A stretch of DNA of 64,000 nucleotides from NCBI RefSeq assembly GCF_004364325.1, contig NZ_SOCP01000018.1, forward strand, positions 124,001-188,000, read 5' to 3'. Below the pieces are notes generated by a model. It had not been told where the DNA came from. It saw only the letters and a list, made by a program, of their open reading frames with translations, and searched no databases. Both the position numbers and the translations under genes were made by a program. Positions 26,464-52,468 of this stretch are shown here, one piece after another. This DNA is from Actinophytocola oryzae (lineage in GTDB: Bacteria; Actinomycetota; Actinomycetes; Mycobacteriales; Pseudonocardiaceae). Within the stretch, counting starts at the first letter, position 1; every line of letters begins with the position of its first letter.

Positions 26464-27312
26464 ATGGAACTCCGGCACCTGCGCACGTTGGTCGCCATCG
26501 TCGACACGGGCAGCTTCACCGACGCGGCGATCGAGCTGGGCGTGTCCCAGGCGGCGGTGTCCAGGGCGCTGCTGTCACTCGAGGAGTCGCTGTCGGTGCG
26601 GCTGCTGCACCGCACGTCCCGCGCGGTGACGCCCACGACGGCGGGGGTGCAGGTGCTCGCGCGGGCCAGGGTGGTCCTGGCGGAGGTGGACGAGCTGGTC
26701 CGCGAGGCGACGACCGGTCACACGAGACTGCGGATCGGGCACGCGTGGTCGGCGATGGGCCGCCACACGGCGGAGTACCAACGCCGGTGGGCGGCTCGGT
26801 ACCCCGACATCGAGCTGACGCTGATCCGCCACAACACGGCGACGGGCGGGCTGGCCGAGGGCCTGTGCGACCTGGCGCTGATCCGCACCCCCGTCGACGC
26901 GACCCGCTACGCCCACGCGGTGGTGGGTGAGGAAAAGCGTTACGTCGCGATGGCGTCGGACGACCCGTGGGCACGCCGACGCTCGGTCGCACTGTCCGAA
27001 CTGGACGGTCGCACGCTGGTGGTGGACCCCAGGACCGGGACCACCACGGCGACCATGGTGCCCGGCGCGAAGCTGGAGTACACACAGGACATCGACGACT
27101 GGCTGGCCGCCATCGCCACCGGCCGGTGCGTCGGCGTGACCCCTCGGTCGACGACGACGCAGTACCGGCGGGACGGCATCGTCTACCGCCCGCTGCGGGA
27201 CGCCCCGCCGGTTGAGGTGAGCTTCATCTGGCGCCGCCACGACCCCCACCCGGCCACCCACGCCGCGGTCGCGTTGCTGGTGGACCTGTGGCGGTCACCG
27301 TCGCGTCAGTAG
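26464..27312 (+). CDS. LysR family transcriptional regulator
   Basis: A 282-residue LysR protein. The N-terminal winged HTH is textbook (MELRHLRTLVAIVDTGSFTD; ELGVSQAAVSRALLSLEESL; LLHRTSRAVTPTTAG). A shortened co-inducer domain follows. The ATG at 26464 lies 8 nt after a TATACG -10-like box, with no Shine-Dalgarno, so it may be leaderless. The spacer to the divergent EamA gene contains ATGCGCAAAATGCAT, which could form the LysR T-N11-A site. It likely activates the exporter. The 3' end overlaps the FecCD gene by 18 bp on the opposite strand. Confidence 0.88.
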   Translation: MELRHLRTLVAIVDTGSFTDAAIELGVSQAAVSRALLSLEESLSVRLLHRTSRAVTPTTAGVQVLARARVVLAEVDELVREATTGHTRLRIGHAWSAMGRHTAEYQRRWAARYPDIELTLIRHNTATGGLAEGLCDLALIRTPVDATRYAHAVVGEEKRYVAMASDDPWARRRSVALSELDGRTLVVDPRTGTTTATMVPGAKLEYTQDIDDWLAAIATGRCVGVTPRSTTTQYRRDGIVYRPLRDAPPVEVSFIWRRHDPHPATHAAVALLVDLWRSPSRQ

Positions 27313-28320
27313 CCACAGCAGGACCGGGGCGCCCAGCGCGCCCGTGACCACGCCGACCGGGAGCTGGGCCGAGGGCAGGATGTGCCTGGTGAGGACGTCC
27401 GCCGTCAGGATCACGGCCGAGCCGGTCAGACCGGAGACGATCATGGGCGGCCACGCCATCCCGGTCAGCCGCTGGGCGATCTGGGGCGACACCAGCGCCA
27501 CGAACAGGACGGGCCCGGCCGCGGCGGTGGCGAACGTGGCCAGGCAGACGCCCGTCACCAGCAGCGTCAGGTGCGCGAACCGGACCGGCGTGCCGAGGCC
27601 GACCGCCACCTCGTCGCCCAGCTGCAGCTGGCGCAGCCACGGTCCGAGGACCACCGCGACGGGCGTGCACACGACCAGCGCCACCATCAGCGGCTGGACC
27701 TGCGACCACTCGCGGTCGTTGAGGCTGCCCACCAGCCAGCCCATCGCCCGCTGGGCCTCGAAGACCTGTGCCTTCGTCATCAGGAAGTCCGTGATGCTCG
27801 TGCACATCGCCGCGACGCCGACACCGACGAGGATGAACCGGTAGCCGGTCGTGCCACGCCGCCACGACAGCACGTACACCACGAGCCCCGCGCCGATCCC
27901 GCCCGCGACGCCCAGCCACGTGCCGGAGCCGAAGTCGAACGTGATGCCCGCGACCACCAGCGCCGCCGCGCCCGCGTTGACGCCCACGATGTCCGGGCTG
28001 GCGAGGGGGTTGCGCGTGACCGTCTGGAAGATCGCCCCTGCCATGCCGAACGCGAGGCCCGCGAGCAGCCCCGCCAGCGCCCGCGGCAGGCGCAGCTCCT
28101 GCACGATGTACACCGCGCCAGGCTCGCCCGCGCCGAACAACGCCCGCACGACGCCGCCGAAGCTGATCGGGAAGCTGCCAATGGTCATGCCGTAGCAGAA
28201 CGGCACCAGCACGACGACCAGGAGGACCAGCCCGACGGCGAGCATCCTCGGCCGGACCACCCCGGACGCCCCGCCCGCGCGGAACGTCGTGCGGCCGTGC
28301 TCACGGGTCAGTTGCACCAT
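27295..28320 (-). CDS. FecCD-type iron-siderophore ABC permease (second subunit)
   Basis: A 341-residue permease with about nine to ten helices. BtuC/FecCD landmarks are LRLPRALAGLLAGLAFGMAG, TRNPLASPDIVGVNAGAA and, near the C-terminus, GPVLFVALVSPQIAQRLTG. It would form the membrane channel, with the neighbouring permease, for an iron-siderophore importer. Its ATG is one base after the stop of the upstream permease gene, so they form one transcript. That transcript reads away from the NRPS under the shared iron box. The substrate-binding protein is encoded at 50790. No cognate ATPase gene is in the window. Confidence 0.88.
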   Translation of the reverse strand: MVQLTREHGRTTFRAGGASGVVRPRMLAVGLVLLVVVLVPFCYGMTIGSFPISFGGVVRALFGAGEPGAVYIVQELRLPRALAGLLAGLAFGMAGAIFQTVTRNPLASPDIVGVNAGAAALVVAGITFDFGSGTWLGVAGGIGAGLVVYVLSWRRGTTGYRFILVGVGVAAMCTSITDFLMTKAQVFEAQRAMGWLVGSLNDREWSQVQPLMVALVVCTPVAVVLGPWLRQLQLGDEVAVGLGTPVRFAHLTLLVTGVCLATFATAAAGPVLFVALVSPQIAQRLTGMAWPPMIVSGLTGSAVILTADVLTRHILPSAQLPVGVVTGALGAPVLLWLLTRR

Positions 28321-29352
28321 CTACAGCTCCGCGAGGCGTCGGCGCCGGCGGACCAGCGCGATGAAGAAGGGCGCCCCCAGCAGCGCCACCACGATCCCGA
28401 CCTGGGTCTCGGCCGGGCGGGTCACCACCCGGCCGACGATGTCCGCCACCAACAGCAGGCACGGCGCCAGCACCATCGAGTACGGCAGCAGCCACCGGTG
28501 GTCGGGGCCGGTCACGAAACGCGCGACGTGCGGGATCACCAGGCCCAGGAACATGATCGGGCCCGCCACCGCGACCGCCCCGCCGGTCAGCAGCGTCACC
28601 GCCACCACGCCCTGCGCACGCACCAGGCCGAGGCGGCGGCCGAGTGACTTCGCCGTGTCGTCGCCGAGCGCCATGCTGTTCAGCGCGGGCGCGCTCGCCA
28701 GTGCCAGCACCACGCCGACCGCCAGGAACGGCAGTACCCGCACCAGCGACCCGGACACCGGCCCCGCGAGCGAGCCCGCCGACCAGAACCGGTAGCGGTT
28801 CAGCGCGACGGGGTCGGTCAGCACCAGCGCGCTCGTGAACGACGTCAGCAGCGCCGTCACGGCGACCCCGGCCAGTGCGAGCCGCACCGGCGACGCCTCC
28901 GTGCGGCCCCGGTTGCCGAGCAGGTACACGAGCACGCTCGCCGCGAGCGCACCCGCGAACGCGAACCAGATGTAGCTGTACAGCGAGGTGACCCCGAGCA
29001 CGGCGATCGCGAACACGATCGCGAACGACGCCCCCGCGTTGACGCCGAGCAGGCCCGGCTCGGCGAGCGGGTTGCGGGTCAGCGCCTGCATCAGCGCCCC
29101 GGCCAGGCCCATCGCGGCGCCGACCGCCACCGCCAGCAGTGTGCGTGGGATCCGGACGCTGTGGATCACCACGGCGTCCGCCGACCCGTCGTCGCGCCAC
29201 AGGATGTGCCACACGTCCGTGACGGGGATCTCCTTCGAGCCCAGCCAGATGCTCAGCAGGCACAGCACGCCGAGCACGACCACGGCCACGAGCAGGCCCG
29301 CTGCCCGCAGGGCACGAGTGCCTCCCGGCGCGTTGCCACCTTCAGTTCCCAC
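28321..29352 (-). CDS. FecCD-type iron-siderophore ABC permease (first subunit)
   Basis: A 343-residue FecCD permease: an N-terminal helix after a polar leader (RALRAAGLLVAVVVLGVLCL), then IPRTLLAVAVGAAMGLAGAL, TRNPLAEPGLLGVNAGA and GPIMFLGLVIPHVARFVTG. It partners the adjacent permease for uptake of a ferric siderophore across the cytoplasmic membrane. The ATG at 29352 is 17 nt from the nearer iron box and faces the NRPS gene divergently, so import and synthesis genes share one iron-sensing control region. This ties the transporter to the product of the NRPS (inference from context). Confidence 0.88.
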   Translation of the reverse strand: MGTEGGNAPGGTRALRAAGLLVAVVVLGVLCLLSIWLGSKEIPVTDVWHILWRDDGSADAVVIHSVRIPRTLLAVAVGAAMGLAGALMQALTRNPLAEPGLLGVNAGASFAIVFAIAVLGVTSLYSYIWFAFAGALAASVLVYLLGNRGRTEASPVRLALAGVAVTALLTSFTSALVLTDPVALNRYRFWSAGSLAGPVSGSLVRVLPFLAVGVVLALASAPALNSMALGDDTAKSLGRRLGLVRAQGVVAVTLLTGGAVAVAGPIMFLGLVIPHVARFVTGPDHRWLLPYSMVLAPCLLLVADIVGRVVTRPAETQVGIVVALLGAPFFIALVRRRRRLAEL

Positions 29353-29368
29353 GGTGTGAAACCTAGCA

Positions 29369-29387
29369 TTAGGGCTCCCTAACCTAA
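29369..29387. promoter_or_regulatory. IdeR/DmdR-type iron box
   Basis: A 19-bp site has TTAGG and CCTAA arms separated by 9 nt, matching the arms and spacing of the actinobacterial IdeR/DmdR1 consensus (TTAGGTTAGGCTAACCTAA). It lies between the divergent FecCD and NRPS starts. Iron-loaded repressor would shut off both. Binding is inferred. Confidence 0.75.
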
Positions 29388-29393
29388 TTGTTG

Positions 29394-29407
29394 TTAGGCT
29401 CCCCTAA
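29394..29407. promoter_or_regulatory. Second TTAGG/CCTAA element next to the NRPS start
   Basis: TTAGG-CTCC-CCTAA: the same arms as the full iron box but with a 4-nt spacer, 34 nt before the NRPS GTG. With the CCTAA of the first site it also forms everted half-sites. It may allow a second regulator dimer to bind. Confidence 0.5.
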
Positions 29408-29440
29408 GTCATCGGTTCTAGTCGGGGAGGCGGGGCGCCC

Positions 29441-46921
<17,481 letters not shown>

Positions 46922-46924
46922 TAG

Positions 46925-47332
46925 ATGCGACGCACCCTGCTGAACGCCAAGATCCACCGCGCCACCGTCACCCAGGCCGACCTGCACTACGTCGGCTCGC
47001 TGACGATCGACGCCGACCTGATGAAGGCGGCCGACATCGTCGAGGGCGAACAGGTCCAGGTCGTGGACATCACGAACGGTGCCAGGCTGGAGACCTACGC
47101 GATCACCGGAGACGCCGGGTCCGGCGTGATCGGGATCAACGGGGCGGCGGCACACCTCGTGCACCCGGGTGATCTAGTGATCATCATGACCTACGCGCAG
47201 CTGGAGCCGAGGGAGATCGCGGCCCACCGGCCGACCGTCGTCCACGTCGACGACGCCAACCGGCAGGTGCTGGTCGGCGTCGACCCGGCACAGCCGGTTC
47301 CCGGGGCGGCGGCGCAGGTGACGGGACGGTGA
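46925..47332 (+). CDS. panD: Aspartate 1-decarboxylase (PanD) in the NRPS operon
   Basis: A 135-residue pyruvoyl-enzyme proprotein. It has the family's N-terminus (MRRTLLNAKIHRATVTQADL), the self-cleavage pair Gly24-Ser25 in HYVGSLTID, the conserved NGARLETY and GSGVIGINGAAAHLVHPGD. It converts L-aspartate to beta-alanine. It starts 3 nt after the NRPS stop and overlaps the next ABC gene by 4 bp, so it belongs to the biosynthetic operon. It is probably a dedicated, iron-regulated copy feeding the beta-alanine-type module 4, in addition to a housekeeping panD for pantothenate elsewhere (inference). Confidence 0.92.
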   Translation: MRRTLLNAKIHRATVTQADLHYVGSLTIDADLMKAADIVEGEQVQVVDITNGARLETYAITGDAGSGVIGINGAAAHLVHPGDLVIIMTYAQLEPREIAAHRPTVVHVDDANRQVLVGVDPAQPVPGAAAQVTGR

Positions 47333-48996
47333 CGACCTGGGCGGTGCTGCGTGGCGCGCTCCGGGGCCAGCGCAGGCATGTCTGGTGGGCGTCGCTGCTC
47401 ACCGGCTCGCACCAGGCGTGCGAGGCGGCCGTCCCGGTCCTCATCGGCCTGGTCATCGACGACGCCGTGGCCGCCGAGGGCTACGGGCGGCTGCTGTTGT
47501 GGCTCGTGGTGCTGGCCGCCGTGTTCGCGGTGCTGTCCTACAGCTTCCGGTTCGGGGCGCGGCAGGCGGAGCGCGCGGTCGAGCAGGCAGCGCACGAGCT
47601 GCGGCTGTCGCTGGCCGCACGGGTGCTGGATCCCCTGGGCGGCGCGGAGAAGGGGCGCCTGCCCGGTGAGCTGACGAGCCTCGCGACGGGCGACGCGATG
47701 CGGGTCGGCGCACTCGCGCGTGCGGTGGCCTACGGGGTCGCGGCCCTGACCGCGGTCGTGGTGGGGGCGGTGGCGCTGCTGTGGATCTCGGTGCCGCTGG
47801 GGTTGTTCGTGCTGCTGGGCACGCCCCCGTTGCTGTGGCTGGCGAACCTGCTCGGCAGGCCGCTGGAACGACGCAGTGAGGCCGAACGCGAGCGCGCGGC
47901 CAACGCGTCGGGTGTGGCGGCGGACCTGGTGAGCGGCCTGCGGGTGCTCAAGGGCCTCGGCGCGGAACCGGTGGCGATCCGCCGCTACCAGGAGACGAGC
48001 CAGGACGCGCTGGTGGCGACCGTGCGGGCGGCGGGGGCGAAGGCGTGGCACGACGGCGGGATGCTGGCGCTGAACGGCATCTTCCTGGCCCTGGTCGCGT
48101 TGATCGGCGGTCGGCTCGCGGCGTCGGGGGACCTCAGCATCGGCGGCCTGATCGCGGCGGTGGGGCTGGCGCAGTTCCTGATCGGGCCGCTGACGAACTT
48201 CGTGTGGGTCAGCTCGGAGTTCGCGCAGGCACGGGGATCGGCGGCCCGGCTGGCGGTCATGCTGTCGACGCCGCCCGCGGTGGCCCAGGGCGCCGGGACG
48301 TTGCCCGCCCCGGCGCGGGGCGAGGTGCGCCTGCGTGCGGTGGCCCACGCCGAGCTGACGGGCCTGGACCTGCACGTGCGGGCGGGAGAGCTGGTGGGGG
48401 TGGTGACGCCGGACCCGGCCGTGGCGCAGGCGTTGCTGGCGTGCCTCGGACGTGAGGTGGACCCGGTGTCGGGGGCGGTGGAGCTGGACGGGGTGGCGCT
48501 GCCGGACCTGGAGATCGACCACGTGCGGTCGGTGATGCTGGTGGCCGCCCATGACGCGGACCTGTTCGAGGGCAGCCTGATCGCGAACGTGTCGTCGGCC
48601 ACGGTCGACGATCGGGTGCTGGCGGCGGCCGGCGCGGACGAGGTGGCCAGCGCCCTGCCGGACGGTGTGGACACGGAACTGACCGAGCGGGCACGGTCAC
48701 TGTCTGGCGGCCAACGCCAGCGCGTGGCACTCGCCCGCGCACTGGCCGTGGACGCCCCGGTCCTGGTGCTGCACGACCCGACCACGGCCGTCGACGCCGT
48801 GACCGAGGCCCGCATCGCCGACGGCATCAGGGAACTACGCGAAGGCCGGACCACGATCATGGTGACCACGAGCCCGGCCCTGCTCGCGGTGGCCGACCGG
48901 GTGGTGGTCCTGGAAGCGGGCACGGTGACCGCCGAAGGCGCCCACCAGGACCTGGCCACCACGAACGAGACCTACCGAACGGCGGTGCTCGCGTGA
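47329..48996 (+). CDS. ABC exporter half-transporter, degenerate Walker A, intact signature
   Basis: A 555-residue TMD-NBD fusion. Six helices lie in about 15-290, then the nucleotide-binding domain. The Walker A position reads VVTPDPAVAQAL and lacks GxxGxGK[ST]. The Walker B region is VLVLHDPTTAVD, lacking the usual catalytic Glu. The signature motif SLSGGQRQRVALARAL is intact. The defects complement those of the next gene, so the two should form a heterodimer with one working ATP site. The GTG at 47329 overlaps panD (GTGA). It likely exports the NRPS product, although siderophore-importing relatives of this fold (IrtAB) also exist. Confidence 0.88.
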   Translation: MTTWAVLRGALRGQRRHVWWASLLTGSHQACEAAVPVLIGLVIDDAVAAEGYGRLLLWLVVLAAVFAVLSYSFRFGARQAERAVEQAAHELRLSLAARVLDPLGGAEKGRLPGELTSLATGDAMRVGALARAVAYGVAALTAVVVGAVALLWISVPLGLFVLLGTPPLLWLANLLGRPLERRSEAERERAANASGVAADLVSGLRVLKGLGAEPVAIRRYQETSQDALVATVRAAGAKAWHDGGMLALNGIFLALVALIGGRLAASGDLSIGGLIAAVGLAQFLIGPLTNFVWVSSEFAQARGSAARLAVMLSTPPAVAQGAGTLPAPARGEVRLRAVAHAELTGLDLHVRAGELVGVVTPDPAVAQALLACLGREVDPVSGAVELDGVALPDLEIDHVRSVMLVAAHDADLFEGSLIANVSSATVDDRVLAAAGADEVASALPDGVDTELTERARSLSGGQRQRVALARALAVDAPVLVLHDPTTAVDAVTEARIADGIRELREGRTTIMVTTSPALLAVADRVVVLEAGTVTAEGAHQDLATTNETYRTAVLA

Positions 48997-50753
48997 GTGC
49001 GAACCTGCTCCCAACGGCCACTCCCGCGCGGACCAGGGCCGTCGTCCGGGAGATGGTGCGGCCACACAGGAAGCTCGCCGTCACGGCGTTCGTGGTCATC
49101 CTCGCCGGTACCGCGGTCGGGCTCGCCACCGCGCCACTGCTGGGGCGCATCGTCGACATCGTCGTGTCGCGCTCACCCGTCGGGGACATCACCCTGCCCG
49201 TCATCCTCCTCGGGCTGACGGCCGTCGGGCAGGGTGCGCTGACCGGGCTCGGGACCAACCTCGTCGCGCGGGTCGGTGAGCGGGTGCTCGCCAGGCTGCG
49301 GGAACGGTTCATCGACCGGGCCCTGCGGCTCCCGCTCGAACAGGTCGAGCGCGCCGGCTCCGGCGACCTCACCTCCCGCGTCACCGACGACGTCACGGTC
49401 ATCGCCGAGGCCGTCCGCGACGCGCTGCCCGCGCTCGCCCGTGCCTCGCTCACCATCGCGCTCACGTTGGGCGGCATCGCCGTGCTCGACTGGCGATTCC
49501 TCCTCGCCGCGCTGCTCGCCGTGCCCATCCAGGCGCACACCGTCCGCTGGTACGCGGGCACCGCCGCGCCGCTCTACGCCCGCCAGCGCGTCACCGTCGG
49601 CGTCCTGTCCCACCAGCTCCTCGACACCATCGGCGCAGGTCAGACGGTCCGGGCGTTCCGCATCGCCAACGAACACCTCGGGCGCGTCGGCAGGAAGTCC
49701 CAGGGCGCCATCGACATCGCCCTGCGGGCCGCGAGGCTGTGGACACGCTTCTACGGCCGCCTCAACCTCGCCGAGTTCGTGGGCCTCGGCGCGGTGCTCA
49801 CCACCGGTTTCCTGCTGGTGCGCAGCGGTGACGTGTCCGTGGGCACGGCCACCGCGGCCGCACTGTACTTCCACGGCCTGTTCAACCCGATCAACGTCGC
49901 GCTCGCGCTCGTCGACGACGCCCAGGCCGCGATGGCGAGCCTCGCGCGGCTCGTCGGCGTGGCCGAGACTCCACCACCCGCGGAACCCGCCGAGCCCGCG
50001 ACCCCGGCGGACGCGTCGGTCGCCGTCACGGACGTCCGGCACGCCTACCGCGCGGGCGAGGAGGTCCTGCACGGCGTGGACCTCGACCTCCGGCCGGGCG
50101 AACGGGTCGCGCTCGTCGGTGCCAGCGGCGCGGGCAAGACGACCCTCGCCAAGCTCATCGCCGGCATCCACGCGCCGGCGAGCGGGGACATCCGCGTCGG
50201 CGGCGCCCACCTCGACGACCTCGGCCCCACCGCGACCCGGCAGGCCGTCGTGCTCGTCACGCAGGAGGTCCACGTCTTCGCCGGTCCGCTCGCCGACGAC
50301 CTGCGCCTCGCCAAGGCCGACGCCACCGACGACGAGCTGGCCGACGCACTGGAGAAGGTCGGGGCACTCACCTGGGTCCGCGCACTGCCGGACGGGCTCG
50401 CCACGGTCGTCGGCGAGGGTGGGCACCGGCTCACGACTGCGCAGTCGCAGCAGCTTGCGCTCGCGCGGCTCGTGCTCGCCGACCCGCCGATCGTGATCCT
50501 CGACGAGGCCACCGCGGAGGCGGGCAGCGCGGGCGCGCGGCTGCTGGAGGGCGCGAGCGTCGCCGCACTGCACGGCCGCAGCGCACTGGTCGTGGCGCAC
50601 CGGCTCACCCAGGCCGCGTCGGCCGACCGGATCGTCGTGCTCGACGCGGGACGGGTCGTCGAGTCCGGCACGCACGACGAGCTGGTCACCGCGGGCGGCC
50701 ACTACGCCACTCTCTGGGAAGCCTGGTCCGCCAACCGCGCCTCGGTGAAGTAA
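48993..50753 (+). CDS. ABC exporter half-transporter, intact Walker A/B, degenerate signature
   Basis: A 586-residue TMD-NBD fusion, partner of the preceding gene (4-bp overlap, GTGA). The membrane part covers about 25-300. The NBD (about 340-575) has a good Walker A GASGAGKTT, Walker B IVILDEATAE and H-loop VVAHRLTQ, but the signature reads RLTTAQSQQLALAR instead of LSGGQ. With the partner's intact signature, this Walker A forms the single competent ATP site of an asymmetric exporter. Its TAA stop lies inside an iron box (50751-50769) for the next gene. Confidence 0.88.
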   Translation: MSANLLPTATPARTRAVVREMVRPHRKLAVTAFVVILAGTAVGLATAPLLGRIVDIVVSRSPVGDITLPVILLGLTAVGQGALTGLGTNLVARVGERVLARLRERFIDRALRLPLEQVERAGSGDLTSRVTDDVTVIAEAVRDALPALARASLTIALTLGGIAVLDWRFLLAALLAVPIQAHTVRWYAGTAAPLYARQRVTVGVLSHQLLDTIGAGQTVRAFRIANEHLGRVGRKSQGAIDIALRAARLWTRFYGRLNLAEFVGLGAVLTTGFLLVRSGDVSVGTATAAALYFHGLFNPINVALALVDDAQAAMASLARLVGVAETPPPAEPAEPATPADASVAVTDVRHAYRAGEEVLHGVDLDLRPGERVALVGASGAGKTTLAKLIAGIHAPASGDIRVGGAHLDDLGPTATRQAVVLVTQEVHVFAGPLADDLRLAKADATDDELADALEKVGALTWVRALPDGLATVVGEGGHRLTTAQSQQLALARLVLADPPIVILDEATAEAGSAGARLLEGASVAALHGRSALVVAHRLTQAASADRIVVLDAGRVVESGTHDELVTAGGHYATLWEAWSANRASVK

Positions 50754-50769
50754 GGTGTGCCTACCCTAA
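50751..50769 (+). promoter_or_regulatory. Iron box upstream of the siderophore-binding protein
   Basis: TAAGGTGTGCCTACCCTAA matches 14 of 19 positions of the IdeR/DmdR consensus and overlaps the stop codon of the ABC gene. It suggests that the binding-protein/mbtH part has its own iron-repressed promoter in addition to read-through. Confidence 0.65.
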
Positions 50770-50789
50770 TTCGACTGAGCGAGGTTGCC

Positions 50790-51800
50790 ATGCCGTACCG
50801 CCCCATCAGCCGCCGAGGCTTCCTGTTCGCCACCGGTGGCCTCGCCGCCGCCGCGGCCCTCGCAGGCTGTGGCGAGGACACCCCCGCCAACGCGTCCGGC
50901 AGCGGCGCCTGGGAGTTCACCGACGACCGAGGCACGAAGGTCAAGCGGGACGAGCGGCCGGAGAAGGTCGTCGCGTACGTCAGCTCGGCCGCGGCGCTGT
51001 GGGACTTCGGCGTGCACCCGGTCGGCGTGTTCGGCCCGCAGAAGACGGCGGACGGCGAGAAGGAGCTCCAGGCGGGCAACATCGACCTGTCGAAGGTCAC
51101 CTCGCTCGGCAACGCCTGGGACGACTTCGACGTGGAGAAGTTCATCGGGCTGGGGCCGGACCTGCTGGTCACCGGCCTGACGGGCACCAAGCCGACGGAC
51201 CTGTGGGCCATCACGCCCGAGACCGGCACCAAGGTCGAGAAGACCGCGCCGATCCTCGCGCTGTCGGAGTACAAGGTGTCGCTGCCGAAGGTCATCTCCC
51301 GGTACGAGGAGCTGGCCAGGGCGCTCGGTGCCGACGTGGAGTCCTCGACCGTGAAGTCGGCGAAGGAGGAGTTCCAGGCGGCGTCGGACGAGCTCCGTGA
51401 CGTGGCCAAGGCCAAGGCGGGCCTGAAGGTGCTGGTCCTGTACGCGGACAAGGACGGCATCTACATCGCGAAGCCGGAGTTCTTCGCCGACCTGTCCTAC
51501 TACCGGGAGCTGGGCCTGGACATCGTCGCCGGTGGCGGGTCGGAGGACTACTGGGAGCAGCTGAGCTGGGAGCAGATCGGCAAGTACCCCGCGGACCTGA
51601 TCCTGACCGACACCAGGACGTTCGCGCTGAGCCGCCAGCAGATGGCGGAGTACCCGACGTGGACGGCGCTGCCCGCCGTGTCCGCGGGGCAGGTCGGCGA
51701 CTGGTCGGCTGAGCCGCGCTTCAACTACACGCTCGCCGCCCCCGTGATCCGCGACCTGACGAAGGCCGTCAAGGGCGCCCGTACCGACATAGCGGCATAG
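50790..51800 (+). CDS. Tat-exported lipoprotein, ferric siderophore-binding protein
   Basis: A 336-residue substrate-binding protein of the FepB/FhuD class (PF01497-type). The N-terminus has a twin-arginine motif (SRRGFLF), a hydrophobic stretch and a lipobox LAGC, so it is probably folded before export and then lipid-anchored. The mature part begins WEFTDDRGTKVKRDERPEKVVAY and has the mid-protein long helix of the class (KVISRYEELARALGADVE). ATG 50790 is used, with GAGG 5 nt upstream; the ORF otherwise extends to 50757 through the iron box. It should deliver the ferric chelate to the two FecCD permeases at 27.3-29.4 kb. Confidence 0.9.
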   Translation: MPYRPISRRGFLFATGGLAAAAALAGCGEDTPANASGSGAWEFTDDRGTKVKRDERPEKVVAYVSSAAALWDFGVHPVGVFGPQKTADGEKELQAGNIDLSKVTSLGNAWDDFDVEKFIGLGPDLLVTGLTGTKPTDLWAITPETGTKVEKTAPILALSEYKVSLPKVISRYEELARALGADVESSTVKSAKEEFQAASDELRDVAKAKAGLKVLVLYADKDGIYIAKPEFFADLSYYRELGLDIVAGGGSEDYWEQLSWEQIGKYPADLILTDTRTFALSRQQMAEYPTWTALPAVSAGQVGDWSAEPRFNYTLAAPVIRDLTKAVKGARTDIAA

Positions 51801-51809
51801 GAGGTTCCG

Positions 51810-52019
51810 ATGACGAACCCGTTCGAGGACCCGGACGGCACCTACCTGGTGCTCGTGAACGACGAGAACCAGCACAGCCTGTGGCCGTCCTTCGTGGACG
51901 TCCCGGACGGCTGGCGCACCGCCCACGGACCCGCCGGCCGCCAGGCGTGCCTCGAGTACGTCGAGCAGCACTGGACCGACATGCGTCCGCAGAGCCTGAT
52001 CGACTCCATGGGGGAGTGA
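51810..52019 (+). CDS. mbtH: MbtH-like NRPS chaperone
   Basis: A 69-residue protein with the invariant MbtH residues: NPFEDPDGTYLVLVNDENQH, SLWP, DVPDGW and the closing W near residue 53. MbtH proteins bind adenylation domains and are needed for their activity or solubility, so this one should serve the five A domains of the upstream NRPS. It begins 9 nt after the binding-protein stop with a GGAGG ribosome-binding site, thus within the same transcript. Confidence 0.95.
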   Translation: MTNPFEDPDGTYLVLVNDENQHSLWPSFVDVPDGWRTAHGPAGRQACLEYVEQHWTDMRPQSLIDSMGE

Positions 52020-52138
52020 CCGTCACCCCGGCCGACCGGCCACCTGCCCTGGGTGGTTCCGGCACGGACCACGTGTCGAGTTCCCGCGCGGACGTTCGTC
52101 CTCGGGTGTCAGTCTCACTCACCCGGAAGGACGGACGC

Positions 52139-52468
52139 ATGTCCGGAGAGATCAACTGGATCGAGCTGCCCGCCGCCGACGCCGCGAAGGCGAAGGCCTT
52201 CTACGGCAGCCTGTTCGGCTGGACGACCATGGAGTTCGGACCCGACTACCACCTCATCCAGAACGGCCCGGCCGGGGCGATCACCTCCGGTGACTCCTCC
52301 CACCCGCGTGTGTACTTCGCCACTGACGACATCGAGGCGTCGGTCCGGCGGGTGCACGAGCTGGGCGGCAGGACCGAGGACGTACAGACCATTCCGGACG
52401 TCGGCAGGGTCACCGACTGCACCGACGACCAGGGCACCACGTTCAGCCTCTACGAGCCGAGGGCCTAG
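52139..52468 (+). CDS. VOC (glyoxalase/bleomycin-resistance fold) family protein
   Basis: A 109-residue single VOC module: MSGEINWIELPAADAAKAKA, FYGSLFGWTTMEFG, then VYFATDDIEASVRRVHELGG and FSLYEP. One domain like this dimerises to form a metal or ligand site. It could be a small dioxygenase, an isomerase or a binding protein; its link to the NRPS pathway is only positional. ATG 52139 starts the VOC fold; the longer upstream frame is not needed. Its stop codon lies inside the 10-bp direct repeat of the adjacent MITE-like insertion. Confidence 0.82.
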   Translation: MSGEINWIELPAADAAKAKAFYGSLFGWTTMEFGPDYHLIQNGPAGAITSGDSSHPRVYFATDDIEASVRRVHELGGRTEDVQTIPDVGRVTDCTDDQGTTFSLYEPRA

